From positions 330,089 to 394,088 of the forward strand of contig LSRX01000697.1 in the NCBI GenBank assembly GCA_001939145.1: a stretch of 64,000 nucleotides of DNA, given 5' to 3'. A program made the translations under genes and the position numbers. Within the stretch, counting starts at the first letter, position 1; every line of letters begins with the position of its first letter. The DNA is from Symbiodinium microadriaticum. Taxonomy: Eukaryota > Sar > Dinophyceae > Suessiales > Symbiodiniaceae. Positions 11,736 through 23,385 of the stretch are shown one piece after another. The notes under the pieces are model-generated. The model was not told the origin of the DNA, searched no databases, and saw nothing but the letters and a program-made list of their open reading frames with translations.

Positions 11736-12469
11736 ATGTGTGAGATCGTGTGAAGGTGCTTCACCGCCGAGGATCCTAAATGATCTCCACATTCGCCCGG
11801 CCAGTGGAGGCCTGAGCGGGACATGCGCAGCCGGATGAAAACACATCCGACCCTCTTGGATCAAAGCCTTGACAGACTCTTTTTAGACGGCACTTCACTG
11901 TCCAACCTGCAGTGGAACCTGAACCAAAAGGCCTACAGCCCTATGCATCTGAAGTACCGCTAGGCAGGTGCTTGCTCTCAGGGCACGGAGAGCCAAACTA
12001 TTCTGAACATGCGCCATTCGGCCACCAGCATGCAGCAAAGGATCAGCATCATCTCGCCAACAGGCTTCGACTCGAAACATGCAGTGTTTTCCTGACGCGT
12101 CTCGGAAGAGCGGACAGGGTTTTCCCATTTCGTGCTTGCCAAGAGCACCTACTCATAGGATTCGGTTACAAGGGCCAGCATGCCGCCGAACCGAGCACCT
12201 GTCACAAATCCCGACAAGGCACGTGGGCTTGGCGTTGCCGCAGCTGTTGAAAATGCTGCTTCCACCGTGGGCGAATGTAGTGAACGAGAAGCCTCCACTC
12301 CCAGTGCTCAGACTTTCAGAAATTTTAGCCCTCGACCTGGACTGCTGCACCACTCAAAGCTGACAACAGCATGCACGGCAGCAGCAGGGGTGGAAACACA
12401 TGGCTTTCTTTCCAAGCCACCTTCCCAAACCTACATACGGCAAACAGTCGGCAGTTCCTGCCCTGTCAG

Positions 12470-13625
12470 CAACCCCGTCAAAGCCTTGCGGCTTTTCGGT
12501 ATGCTGTGTTGCTGGCGATGATTCCAGACAGAATGGACAAGGTCAAATAGAAGACTGCGCTGCCCAGGCAGAGCATGTAGGCATTCAGCACCTGGCGCTG
12601 ATGTACAGTAGGGCTCAAGCATTTTCAGGAAGGTGGACCAGTGTTGGGACACGGCAGCACCACTGCACCGAAGCCCAATTCGCCTCTACCTCCCCTCAAT
12701 GGTTTCGAACGCTCTTCAACCATTTCACCCCATCCTGAAACTCCTGCTTGGGGGTGGCCATGCACTGGACAGCTCCCACTTGTCACCAACATCCCCTCCC
12801 AGCTCCCACCCTCTCACATTGCTCCATTCCCAACCCCAATGTGGGCAAACGGAAATGCTTATGGCGTCAAACTTGCTCGAAAAGTGAGCACTCCGTGGCG
12901 GTATCTTGCCAAACTCTTTGCGACTCAACAGCTGGGCATGGCACAAAAGGAGGGCAATCTGTTGGAATCTGACCTTCGAAGAGCATCTCTCCTGCGCAGA
13001 TGGCGTCCCTGGTTTATGTTGCGGCTTTCTGCGTGTTCAGCACCTTGCCCAGTCCTGCCAGTGATAAAATCAATGTAGCGACCAAGAGCGAGCTGTTGAT
13101 CCTTGGGTGGGCGGATCTGTGTGCTTTGCAGCACTTGCCATAATCGTTGAGGGAGATCATGCGCAATCCGAGAGTCCGGTTGATGTCTGAATTGACAAGA
13201 TCTCTAACTTCGTCTCGTCGCATTGCTTGCATCTGAATTTGCAGGTTGTCCTCCAGACTTCGTGCACTCTAGCTACTTTAGTTGGCCGGCGAGCCGGCAC
13301 AATGTCAGGAAGGCACAACCTTTTTTTGCCACAGGAGGTCAAGTCCTTTTGATAATGATGAGCTTGCTCGACCTACATCGACACAGAAAGGCAGCCGGGC
13401 CCTAAGCCCAGTCTGTGCATGCTGTATGTCAGGGCCTGCCTGTATGTCAGTCATCCAGGCATCCCGATTGTAGGAGTAGACCTGCAGCCAACCGTGCCCA
13501 GCCAACCATGCTAAGCTAAGGCTAAAAAGTCCACAGACTTTTCTTCTACTGTACACCAGGCGGCGCCAGACGCCCAGTTGTAAAAGCCCGCAAACGCAGC
13601 ACCCACGATAAGACCAGAAACCATG
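12470..13625 (-). CDS. Unidentified multi-exon membrane protein gene
   Basis: Four short minus-strand segments look coding. At about 13520-13622: MVSGLIVGAAFAGFYNWASG. At about 13145-13232: RRDEVRDLVNSDINRTLGLR, after an A-T-T-C-A-G acceptor and ending at GCAAGTG, which looks like a GC-type donor. At 13014-13095: LLVATLILSLAGLGKVLN with a helix. At 12480-12600: after a GCGCCAG acceptor, AYMLCLGSAVFYLTLSILSG, ending near another GC donor. The soluble linker followed by repeated short membrane helices suggests a small multi-pass membrane protein. An Orai-like or related channel came to mind, but I could not support that from motifs. Boundaries are approximate. Confidence 0.45.
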
Positions 13626-14000
13626 GCTCCAGATGTTCAGCCAATGCGCAAAACAAATTCTACAACCGTGACCGGTGTGCTTCTGCACTGCCACAGATGC
13701 CTTGCACTACGGCTATACGGTGCCCATATGGGCACACAGCTTCGCATGATTATGCTGTTGTGTCAAAATGGGTTCTACCACGGGAAGACTGTCAGTTCTG
13801 GTCACACATTGGCTTGACACTGTCCATGTCCTTGCAGCCGAGCTTGCTGGCTAAAAGATCTTGAGTTCTCAAGGCCACAGATGCCACGGGCTACGCCAGC
13901 GGCTGTTTGCTACGAGTGCACTTGCATGAAGCTGCCGCGCCGACCTGCCGCACGCACTCAACCTCGGGAGCCACCAGCAAAACTTTGCTACACACGACGT

Positions 14001-14585
14001 TCAGGATTGGTCACATTCTGAGCACGGGCTTTCAAAGAAGGCCATGTGCACGTTCGGATATATGGGACGTGGGCGAAACGTGCACAGCATCATATCTAAC
14101 TGCATGCATCGCGCGCATTTGTTCATGGGAGGCTCGACCATCATCACAGGCCTGTTTGGGCCCCGGACCAGCAAAGCAAAAGCTTTTGCATTGGTGGGGC
14201 CCTCCAGCACGAAGCGACCTTGCGAGTCCTGACGCAACAAACCGAAAACAGCGATCACTTCAGTCGCTGCACCGTGCCTGCTCGCCGCGTGTGTAGCTGT
14301 CGTCGTCCTGCCGTTCCTCCACCATAGCCCGCCTGCGAAGCCGAAGCAGGCAAGTCCCAGATCAATATCCCGGAGGAGCTTTGGGAGGCAGCTCAGCACA
14401 GCACAAAACTGGAGAGACCTGCGCAGGCATTTCGCAAACCACCAGACAATCGGACCGTGTCCACCTTGTCCACGGACACCCAGTAAACTCGCCTCGTCTG
14501 TCAGCGACTTGCATGGCACTTGTTCACTTTTCGTCTGACCACGAACCACGAAGGTGACCATGACATCTGCCTGCACATATCTCAA
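14001..14585 (-). CDS. Weak candidate coding frame
   Basis: A 194-codon minus-strand frame is open here. The upper part (VMVTFVVRGQTKSEQVPCKS) has plausible composition; the lower part is rich in Cys, Arg and Trp and looks random. It may contain an upstream exon of the membrane gene at 12.5-13.6 kb. I recognise no family, and a chance frame is equally possible. Confidence 0.2.
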   Translation of the reverse strand: MRYVQADVMVTFVVRGQTKSEQVPCKSLTDEASLLGVRGQGGHGPIVWWFAKCLRRSLQFCAVLSCLPKLLRDIDLGLACFGFAGGLWWRNGRTTTATHAASRHGAATEVIAVFGLLRQDSQGRFVLEGPTNAKAFALLVRGPNRPVMMVEPPMNKCARCMQLDMMLCTFRPRPIYPNVHMAFFESPCSECDQS

Positions 14586-14589
14586 CTGC

Positions 14590-16640
14590 GCCTCATCTAC
14601 CTCCCGATTGATATTCTTGGTGCAACTCTTTGGTGCACCTCTTCCTGCTTCGTTCTCGGGGACGGCGACGGCCGAGACTCAGGACGAAAGCACGCACTCG
14701 TAGCACCTGATGCAGGAAAGGCTAACCAAAGATTGAGCTAGCTCTGGCAAGCATGCTTGCTCCTGCACACAGCGCGTAAAGGCCGCTGCAAGGGTGGCAT
14801 GCAGACAAACGAGACCAGCTGCTAGCACAAACTGTCACGTTTTGTTGCCACGTTTGTATGTGGCAAAGCCCACAAATTAGGCGCATCGGGCCTGGGAACT
14901 ACCTACGAAGTTAAATTCTGTCACATTCATTTGATGCAAATGGTGAAACTGAGATGTGTCTTGCAAAGTCTACTAAATTCGTATTGCAGACTTGTTCCAT
15001 CGAGTTGTATCGTATCTTCTGCCACTGCCTGCTGCTCACGGATTTGGCATGTACACCATGCGGCATGCGCTTATATTGGCATACAAGTACGAGGAGGTAG
15101 TTCAAGCTCTCGCTGAGGTAGCTCAATGCCCGATGGCTCAACGCCCGGTGTCCTGTCAAGACTGTCGCTGAGAGGGGGCGCTAGCTCACTGTTATAATAA
15201 CGACGAGCCTGTGACACGTTGAGGCGGTAAAGAGCTCCACGGCTGGCATTGGCCGTCGCCTAAGCATTTCACAAGACTCAACTGCATGAATTGTCTGGTG
15301 TTCTTGACCGGCTCCGTCTGGCCTTGGCGAACGATCCAAGAACCTGCGCTCTCACCATGATCTGTTCTGGCCGATCACAGCATTGGGCATCTCCTGCCAT
15401 TTCTATAGACACGCATTCCTTGTGAGTATGAAACACCTGCCGAGCTGCCACACACACAAGACAGAATTTACATCCAACGACCGAGCACCCTCGTCGGTTG
15501 GCTGTACGAGAAGGACTGCGCCATCATTTCCGTGGCCCTGTTCGGGTGGAGCGGTACGGTGTGCGGAAAGAGGCATGAACCCTTCCGGCAGGGCAAGCTT
15601 GAACCATGCGATGCTTGCATGCTTCAATCTTCTGGCACGCTGTTCATCCCGGCCTCGTAATCGCGTGCTGAGAACACCCGGATCAGCATGTTGTCATGCA
15701 TCACATCAACACCTTCGAGGCATGTCAGTGCTGACGGTCACTCCTGCCAGAAGTCTTCATAGAACAGTGTTGCCCATGCTGTCTACCAGGCCCTACGTGC
15801 ACATTCCCAGCTGGATGGAGCTAAAGGTCCTCCCCACCCCAAGGTCAATCAAGCCATATTGCATGGATGGGTGGGTTTAGGTTTCGTGAATCCCTTTGCC
15901 CGTGAAAGCCGCCACTTTTTGTGCTACAACAACAACAACAACAACAACGACAAGTTACAATAAATGCCTCTCGAAGACCCCTGAACCCTGTGACTGTCGC
16001 TGTTTTGAGCAAGGTCAAGGTGAACGAAGAGGTCGACACGATAATTCCGGCTCCAAGCCCAGTGGATCCCTGTGATTGGGACTGAAACATCATGGAAGAG
16101 GTCAGGGTGAGAAAGCGACACCAGGAGCCTGCGGCTATGTGGCACCCCCCTCGAGCACTACACGATGCGGGAAGGGGGGCGAACCGAGAGCGCCAGACGC
16201 CTGGACAAAACACCGAAAGGGTGCAATGGACATTGGCAGCTTGGAGCAGACCGAAGTTTCTTTGTTTGTGCACGGGTCTAGCACTCCCTCAATACAAGTA
16301 GACACGCTCAACAGCTTACCTTGCCCCGTAAATTGCGAAGAGCACTCTTGGAATGACTGGGGTCATGAAACCCACTCAACTCAACTCCCGCCACCACAAC
16401 GAGGGAGCGCAAGAAACGAGGGAGCGGAAGAAACTCGTCATCACGCCTGCCTGGATATGTTGGTTTCTGCTTGTGACCTCGCCTGCTGCTGCCTCGTGCT
16501 TGGATTCATCAGACACATCTCTCTTCTTCTCCCCATCTGTCCACGGCTCGTCTTCCCATCGGTTCTTGACCGCACGAGGCCCTAGAAACCCAAGAGTCCA
16601 TCCGACGCTCGAATCCTTGCGGAACTCCCAATAAAGCCTA
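14590..16640. other. Stretch without a supported gene
   Basis: Only overlapping chance frames are seen. A minus-strand segment at 15403-15627 has fair composition but no splice or family support. A (CAA)n tract lies at 15926-15949. It probably includes the 3' region of the phosphatase gene whose last recognised exon ends at 16645. Confidence 0.5.
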
Positions 16641-16644
16641 CCAC

Positions 16645-19088
16645 TTGCGAGCCTATTCCATCCTTCTTGGACTGGTGGCTGCGCACGACCATGCTGATAC
16701 CGTTCTTGGCACAGAATGTCTTTGTTACATCCTGGGCAGCGTGAGAAGACTCTTGAGGCACACCACGTTGGAGGCTTCGCTTCGAGATCGTAGGCAAAGG
16801 CCCCGACCCAACCAAAGAGGACCGCAGTCGTGTTCCGTGGCGATTCATGCACACCGAAGACAGGGCCTGAATGCAACTAGCAGACAAGCTAGCTGAACTT
16901 CCGCAGGTTGTCATCAGCTCTGGCACCATTTGACCGTCCATTGAGATCTGGCTGTCCAAGCAACATGCTAGGTGTTCCCACCTGCTTCTTGAGATCGCTG
17001 TTCACGATCATCCTCGCTGACTTGGACAGTTGAGCTGATTGACACAAACGCCATGTCAAATCACTGCTATCTTTGGGAATGTTGATCATGGGGAGCTAGC
17101 AGCCTGCTAAAGCAACGGCAGAAGCCGTCCTCGATTGGATCTGACCACAGAATGTTGTGGACCTTGGAGCGCCAAGCTGCTGGGGCTGATGTCACTGCCA
17201 GACAGTTGAGCTCCGATCCCAACGCAGCTTCGCCGAACAAAGCTCCTGCCATCTGGAAAGCAACAACCGCTGCAGAGCTTCAGATCTTTGAGAATCAGCT
17301 TTCGCAGCAGGCACCTGTTGGCTCAAAGGTCGTCTGACAGCTCGCAGGTCATTAAGATCCCACCTGGAGAACTGATCCCACTAAAGTCTGCACATTGATG
17401 TATTCCACGCTGTTTTTCTGAGGATCTCGCCTCCCATCCCCCACACCTCCGTGCACGCAGAGGATCTTGTTGGCGACGAGGCAAGCGATCGGTAGCTGGT
17501 CAAACGTAGTCTGAAAAAGGTCCTGGCTGAAAGTAAGTCTTGCAGATTTCGGGGGCGTTCGTCATGCACCAAGACGCCGGCATAAGTTTTGCGACCGAAT
17601 GTGTCACCAAGACGATCGTGGCATTCCTGGAAAGCTTGAAAGCTCTTGCTTTGAAGCGATTGTCTCAGGCCAGGCACGTGAGTCCTCCCAGAAGCCATAT
17701 CTGGCATTCATGGAGCGATCCTCATGGTTTCCACGAACCAGCCAGACCTGGCATATCACAGGAGAAAGTAGCTGACAGAAGACGTCACCAGCAGCTAGTT
17801 GAGGCTGCAGCACGGTCCGGCATTGAGACCTTAACATTTCCGAGCATGCCGGGCCAACAATGCTGAGGCGCCAGCTGGGCAAAGAACTTTCAAGGCCAGC
17901 AACAGTCCAATGACTTCCAGAGAGTGCGCTCCCCTAGCAAGGGCTCGGCACTTTGCAAGACACAACCATGCCTCAAGTTTCATTCAAGTGCGGCCTGTCG
18001 ACGAAGTCGCCGTTGAAAACATAAGACCTGTCAACAGCTTAAGCAAATGCACTCCTCCAAGTCCTCATGCCGCCCAAGGAAGTTGTGTTGAGATGTGTAC
18101 GCCCTTTCAGTTCTTGGGTGTCTTCACAGATACTGAATACTGAATACTACATGCCAGGTTGATCATGCTAGCAGCACGAGAACCGTCCTCGGTCCAGACG
18201 ATGATGTTAGATAGTGTCATGATATGTCATGATAGCAGAAGGCTCACTCGACCTCTTTTATTGGGTTTAGAAAGTAGCTCCCAAAGGTCGCAACGGCGTG
18301 CTGCTTCCATTGCGGGTCACTCCAAAAGAGGGCTGCCCGCATCACGCATCAGAGGGTGACATGGAATCTGGAATCTTAAGCTCGCTCGGGCCTGGACGGA
18401 CGACCAACCCCTGGCCACTCCAAGACAAAGCCGTTCTAAGGGAGCCGCATTTCGAGGTCATTCAAATTGTCCTCTTTGCTTCCAGGGAAACCGAAAGCGG
18501 CCTTAGCGAAGCCAGGAGCGAAAAGAGTGTAAATATTAAATGTGTGGTTTAGTGCCACGACTAATCGCCGGGAGCTGGGATATTTACTCCTTTGTCTTCT
18601 ACCCCAGCGTCGAAGCGTTGCGCTGAACGACAAGACCTTTTCCGCACTCGGGCCAGGACTTGGAGAATTACACACACAATGGATTGACAAAAACGACAGG
18701 TTTCGATACCAAGCCATACCGTACTACTCCCCAACCCGTTTCAGCACTCAGGAAGGGCCATACAACAGACGAACTGGACCGGCAAGAGTACTCCAGGAGG
18801 CATCTGTGACGAGTGGAAGGCGACATGTCATCAAAGTGTCTGCGAAATGCATCGGCACCTTCGGAGCAACAGAAAATGGGCAGCTCGGGACCCCACGAAA
18901 ATCAGAAGCAGATCCCGGAGTTGACCATGGATGTCACCAAAGATTCGGCAAGGAACTCTGGCCTGCCCATGGCAAGCCCCGCCAGACCTCTGTGGTTGCT
19001 ACGGCTGCTGACGCCTCGGTGAGGACTGGCTGAACCGCCACCAGCTTCGAGCTGGCTTTCGCCAGTATCATCCTCAAAAGCAGTGCCC
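16645..19088 (-). CDS. PPP-family serine/threonine protein phosphatase, multi-exon
   Basis: All signature motifs of the PPP phosphatases occur in order on the minus strand, in separate short exons: a pre-catalytic helix (about 19023-19088, LLLRMILAKASSKLVAVQP); IFGDIHGQLRDLLLIF (18897 to about 18962, donor GTGGGG); YVFNGDFVDR (17995-18027); GAHSLEVIGLLLALKVLCP (about 17884-17933); VWLVRGNHEDRSMNARYGF (about 17685-17747); ECHDRLG (about 17606-17626); a 53-codon exon with LPIACLVANKILCVHGGVG (17364-17522); HNILWSDPIED (about 17130-17190); and DVTKTFCAKNGISMVVRSHQ (16645 to about 16785). The family's metal ligands are all present: Asp and His of GDIHG, Asp of GDFVDR, Asn of GNHED, and the His of VHGG and RSHQ. 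FNGDFVDR favours the PP5/PPEF/PP7 side of the family. Expected role: dephosphorylation of Ser/Thr. Some joins need GC or GA donors. The C-terminal SAPNY motif and the N-terminus were not located. Confidence 0.88.
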
Positions 19089-19792
19089 CTGCAAACACAA
19101 GCTTCGGTAACTCAAGGTCGCATGCAGTATTACCGGGCGCCCCACAAAGTGTCAACGTATTCTGTCGTGAAAAGCTCAGACAAAGCCCCTCCTCGCAGTG
19201 TCTGCACAGCCCTCCACTTTTCAAGGAAGGGCTACTTCTGCACAGGCACACCAGCTGCCACACGAAATCAGCATTCGCTCCACACGAATGTTGCAAGCCG
19301 CAGGGCAGGCATCCTTTTTGCAAGTCTTCCCAAGCTGCCGTGCTGCAGTATCATGGGTGGCCGTCTCTTTGCACAAAACCTTCAGCCCAGAGCAAGCCAT
19401 GTCTTTTGCTTTGGAGCCCTTAGTTGGGTCACGGCCGTGGCCTTGGCCTTTCCCCCGAAGCTCACCAAAGGTGCTCAGATGGAAGATGCAAGAAAGCAGG
19501 GCATCAGCAGAACCGGGAAGTCTCATCCATCTCTGCGCTATCAGGCCTGCAGACACTCCTGGCGAGCACAAGCGGCAAGCACTGAACATGTCTTCCATGC
19601 ATATCGAGCGCAGTTTCAAGTCCTGTCAACCTGTCGCACTCCTGCCTCAGGTCTTGACCGACAAATAACCCCTGGGTGCCGGCTGCTGGTCCCAATGTCG
19701 CCTAATACTTTTACGCTTATCGCACAAATCTACAAGTTCGCACCCCCGCAAGTAGATGCTGAATTTCTGCAGTCTGCAAGTTACGACAGGTC

Positions 19793-21852
19793 CTCGGCAC
19801 CAAGCCCAGACGGGTCTGAAAATATCTGAAACTGGCACAGTCGACCCGGTACCAATTCCTTAGCTGGAGGATCAACGAGACCTGTGGACATGTACAGACG
19901 ACCATCTGAGGCCGGCACAGACGTACCGACAAGGTCCTGCTGGCTAACAAAGATCTTTCCTTCTCGCCGATCAGCCTGCCAATAATCAGGTCGAACTGCG
20001 TTTGATGTACACAACGATAAACAAAAAGCATGCCAGGCCTGTGCATGTTGCACCTGCTCAGACGGTCTAATCCAACCGTATTTGCCTCAAGCTCGGATTC
20101 TTCGGGCAACAACATGCAAGTCGGTCGTCACGCCAACATGCAGCAGGCTTTTGAGTGCCTGCTGCTCCGTTAAGACTTAAGACTGTACCGCGATTGGACA
20201 AGATGCCCTTCCACTCCAGCACTTCCCCCAACACCGGGTTCTCCGTAACTCGCGTGCGAGGTAGCTTGTGGCCAGGACCCCGCTTGCCTCGGAGCACATG
20301 CAAGCTGGCACAGGCTCACACACACACACACACACACACAGACAGACAGTTACTTCTCTCTCATTACGAAGCAGTGGCACAAAGGCCGGCGAAAGTCACC
20401 GAGGGAGTGGGAAGGTGTTGAATGAGTACTTCTTTGATGACCCGGTCCGGAGTCACGGGGCGCACGCGAGACAACACGATATTCAGACCAGGAACAAGAG
20501 ACTACAGAAGATCGCAGAATTTCAGAGCCAATGTTCCACCTGCCTATCTTGAGTACTGACGCGGTTCCTCAAGGAAAAGCGCGACCGACAGATCGGGAAT
20601 TGCTCAGGACGTTTTCGAGGACGCATGCTACCAAAAAATCAGCTTCTCCTTCGCTGACGAATCTCCAAGAGATGCTGTTGCAACATGCATGTCACCAGTG
20701 CCAATGCCTTGTACACTGTTGTAGTGTTCCAGTGTTATGGGCTTCCAATTAGTGCCGAACTGAATCGGTGCATCTTCGTCAGCAGAAGAATCCAAAAACA
20801 GGCTAGCCAACCTGTCTCGCGTTTGCGTGCCATACAACCTGCCAGTGGTCTGGCGGTTTCACAGTTCTAGTACCAACGATTTTTGCAGTTGGTCCTACAC
20901 CGTCCTCCCTCAAAACCAGCACCCACGCCCCCACCTTCGCACACCCACTCCAAACCTGGCGGATGCACGCACCAGCACCACAGCCGCACCAACAAGCATC
21001 TGGACCCACCCACACTCACCCTAGTCGTCGGCCCATACTACCCAAGACAGCTACGCCGTGCACACGTCCGCACACTTGAATCCGCTGTACCATTGCTGCT
21101 GGCCGTCACCCGAACCGAACCACATGTGGAAGCGAAAAAAAAAGAAACTGCGAAACAAAGTGAGAAAACTTGCCTGCCTTCGGTCAAGACAACACGTCTC
21201 AGCTAGCAGCTAGCTGCAGGCTGCAGCTATCTAGCATCACACATCCAGCAAACAAACACGGCTGTCTCAAACACCTGCGTGCTCCAATTAAATCGGCTGA
21301 GCGACCTTTGCCCTTGCCCTTGATGCCCTTGCCCCCGAACTTACCTTTCGCAAACGTTCCAGAGCCCTTTCCGGTGCCCCAGCTGGACCAAGACCAATCG
21401 TCGCTGCCCTTGCCCTTTGAGTCACCTTTCCATCCCCAAGACGACGAGGAGTCTCCTTTCCAGCCCGTGGAAGCCTCTGGCTTCCACCCTTTGAAGGAAC
21501 TCGAAGAGTCACCTTTCCATCCGTTACTACTCGTAGAGTCACCTTTCCATCCGTTGGTAGCAGCTCCCTTCCAGCTGCCTGTGGAAGCTCCCTTCCATGT
21601 TGAGGAAGAGCCTTTGTAGGCACCGGCTTGACCTTTGCCTTGGTAGTCATTGCCTTGGGACCAACCGCCGGAGCCGCCCCAGCCTCCTGGCTGGACCACG
21701 AGAATCCCGTTGGCTGACAGCCAGAGCTAGACCCGGATGTGAAAAGTTGATATGAGAAGATGCACTTACACACATGGCTGCTGTCTCGTGAGCCCGATCC
21801 CAGCTCCTGTGCCCGTCGCATTCTGCTTCCATTGCGGCTGCCACACTGCCAT
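19793..21852 (-). CDS. Cold-shock-domain-like protein with Gly/Trp/Lys repeats
   Basis: The first exon (about 21774-21852) starts at an ATG, MAVWQPQWKQNATGTG, and ends near GTGTAAGTG. The second (about 21306-21725) encodes a Gly/Ser/Trp/Lys-rich region with repeats of GWKGDSSS, then GKGIKGKGKG and a possible donor GTCGCT. Two further exons carry pieces of a cold-shock-like fold: GEVLEWKG (about 20178-20270) and GKIFVSQQDL ... LVPGRLCQFQIFSDPSGLGAE (about 19793-19970). The combination of an EWKG start, GKIF and a SGLGAE end matches cold-shock-like proteins I associate with dinoflagellates, which are thought to bind RNA. The link between the repeat exon and the domain exons is inferred from order and strand; they could be two genes. 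A (CA)n tract at 20317-20340 lies in the presumed intron. Confidence 0.65.
20317..20340. repeat. (CA)n microsatellite
   Basis: Twelve CA dinucleotides followed by GACAGACAG. It lies between presumed exons of the cold-shock-like gene. Confidence 0.95.
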
Positions 21853-21879
21853 GGCTTCGACGGGGCCCTCAATGTCTAA

Positions 21880-23380
21880 GGCAGTGCTTGAGCAGGAGCG
21901 ATACGAAAGTTTTTCAAAGAAGCCTCCCTCTGTCTCCCTCCCTTTCTTCTTGGATTCTTGTCTTCTGGGGTTCACGGCACGCTTTGCCACCCAGAAGCCC
22001 CACCCCGGAAGTGCCTCGCTTGTTGGTGTTTTAGGGAGATCGGTGGAACACGGAGTTAGTGGTGAGTCTGCTGATAGGCTCCCCGAAACTTGCTGCTCAA
22101 AAGCTTTGCTTTTGGGGCTAAAGCTGAAGGCAGTCCTCCCTGCGCAGGTGCGCATTTTGATGTTTGTTGTTTCCTGACTATATTATACGGTACTTCGCCC
22201 GGTTTATACACAAAATACACACAGCATTCTTCTGGGAGATTACAAAAAAGCGATCAAGGGCACGGGGGGCTCCTTGAGCCAGGCGCCACTGGTTGTGCAG
22301 CGTGTCCCCGGGCTCTTCGATCACCCGGGCCGCAAGGTGGGCGGCCTCCCACTAAAAGCGGTTTAGGATTTAGGGTTTACGCTCTTAGGGCCTGGGGTTT
22401 CGACTCACACACTCGCGCAAGCAGGCATGGCAGGTACGGTTCCGAGCTTGCTACAGGACATGATAGGCCAAGGCCCCACCAACTCAGTACCAACAAAATC
22501 CAATGAAGAAAAAACCAGCAGCAACAACATAAAGTAGAGCAGAATGGGCCCCTGTGCTTATCATGTTGGGCTCACCTTGGAGGCCTTCAGCAAGAACTCA
22601 TCTGTTTCAAAATAGTGTATCATGTCTCACACAGGTACTAACTATCGAAAACTAGAGGATTTTTTTCCCCCTATCATGCTCCTCACGGTAGGTCGCACCC
22701 GTGGCTCAGTGACACGTGCACCTGCCACAGAATCCCGTCAGCAGCTACATCGCATGGCGTGCTTCGCGAATAACTAACTGGCGCTTTGGGTTTACCATTG
22801 CCAGCTCAGGAGAAAGCAGGAAGCTATCTGTTGACTGTCGGCAAGAATCCGACAACATTGCTGCCTGCACCAACCTAAAATTTTGAAAAGCAGTGATGGC
22901 GTCTGCAGCTAAGCTCGCCCGTAACTCCTACACACCTCGTGATGTAGGTTGCCCAGTCACTACGAATAGATGTGGTTAGGCAAACTCTGCGCAGCCACCT
23001 GCTTGTGAATTGAAAACAGCCGATGTCCATCCAAGATTGACCGACCCCCTTAAAGCGAAGAATCATCGAGATAGTTGCTGAAGCTTCCTAGAATGTATCT
23101 CCTATAGACCCCTGGAAATCCCCAGAAGCGCTTCCCTCAGGGATCCTGGACGTCGATATGAAACACGCGCAGCAGATTTGCTTGCGCGGCCTCCGAAAGC
23201 ACCGCTGTGCCGCAGTCTTGCTATAGGAGCCTGAAGAAGCTTAAAGTAGGTGAGGTTTGTCGAACTGCCCACGATCGGGCGGTACAGGGTTCGCGGACGC
23301 AAGACTGCCGCGATGCTGCTGGCAACCACACAGCAGGACAGCGTGCAGACTAGTGATTCGAATCAAGTTCACAAGCCGAA
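21880..23380. other. Stretch without a supported gene, with telomere-like motif at 22361-22381
   Basis: GTTTAGGATTTAGGGTTTAC at 22361 is followed by TTAGGGCCTGGGGTTTCGAC, i.e. degenerate TTTAGGG units and the GGGTTTCGAC motif that recurs at 25325 and 56253. Minus-strand frames at 22875-23066 and 23102-23329 have no splice or family support. Confidence 0.6.
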
Positions 23381-23385
23381 ATCAC

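Noticed and set aside
19083..19829. 248-codon plus-strand frame
   Set aside because: It overlaps a phosphatase exon on the minus strand and has random-like composition with no motif.
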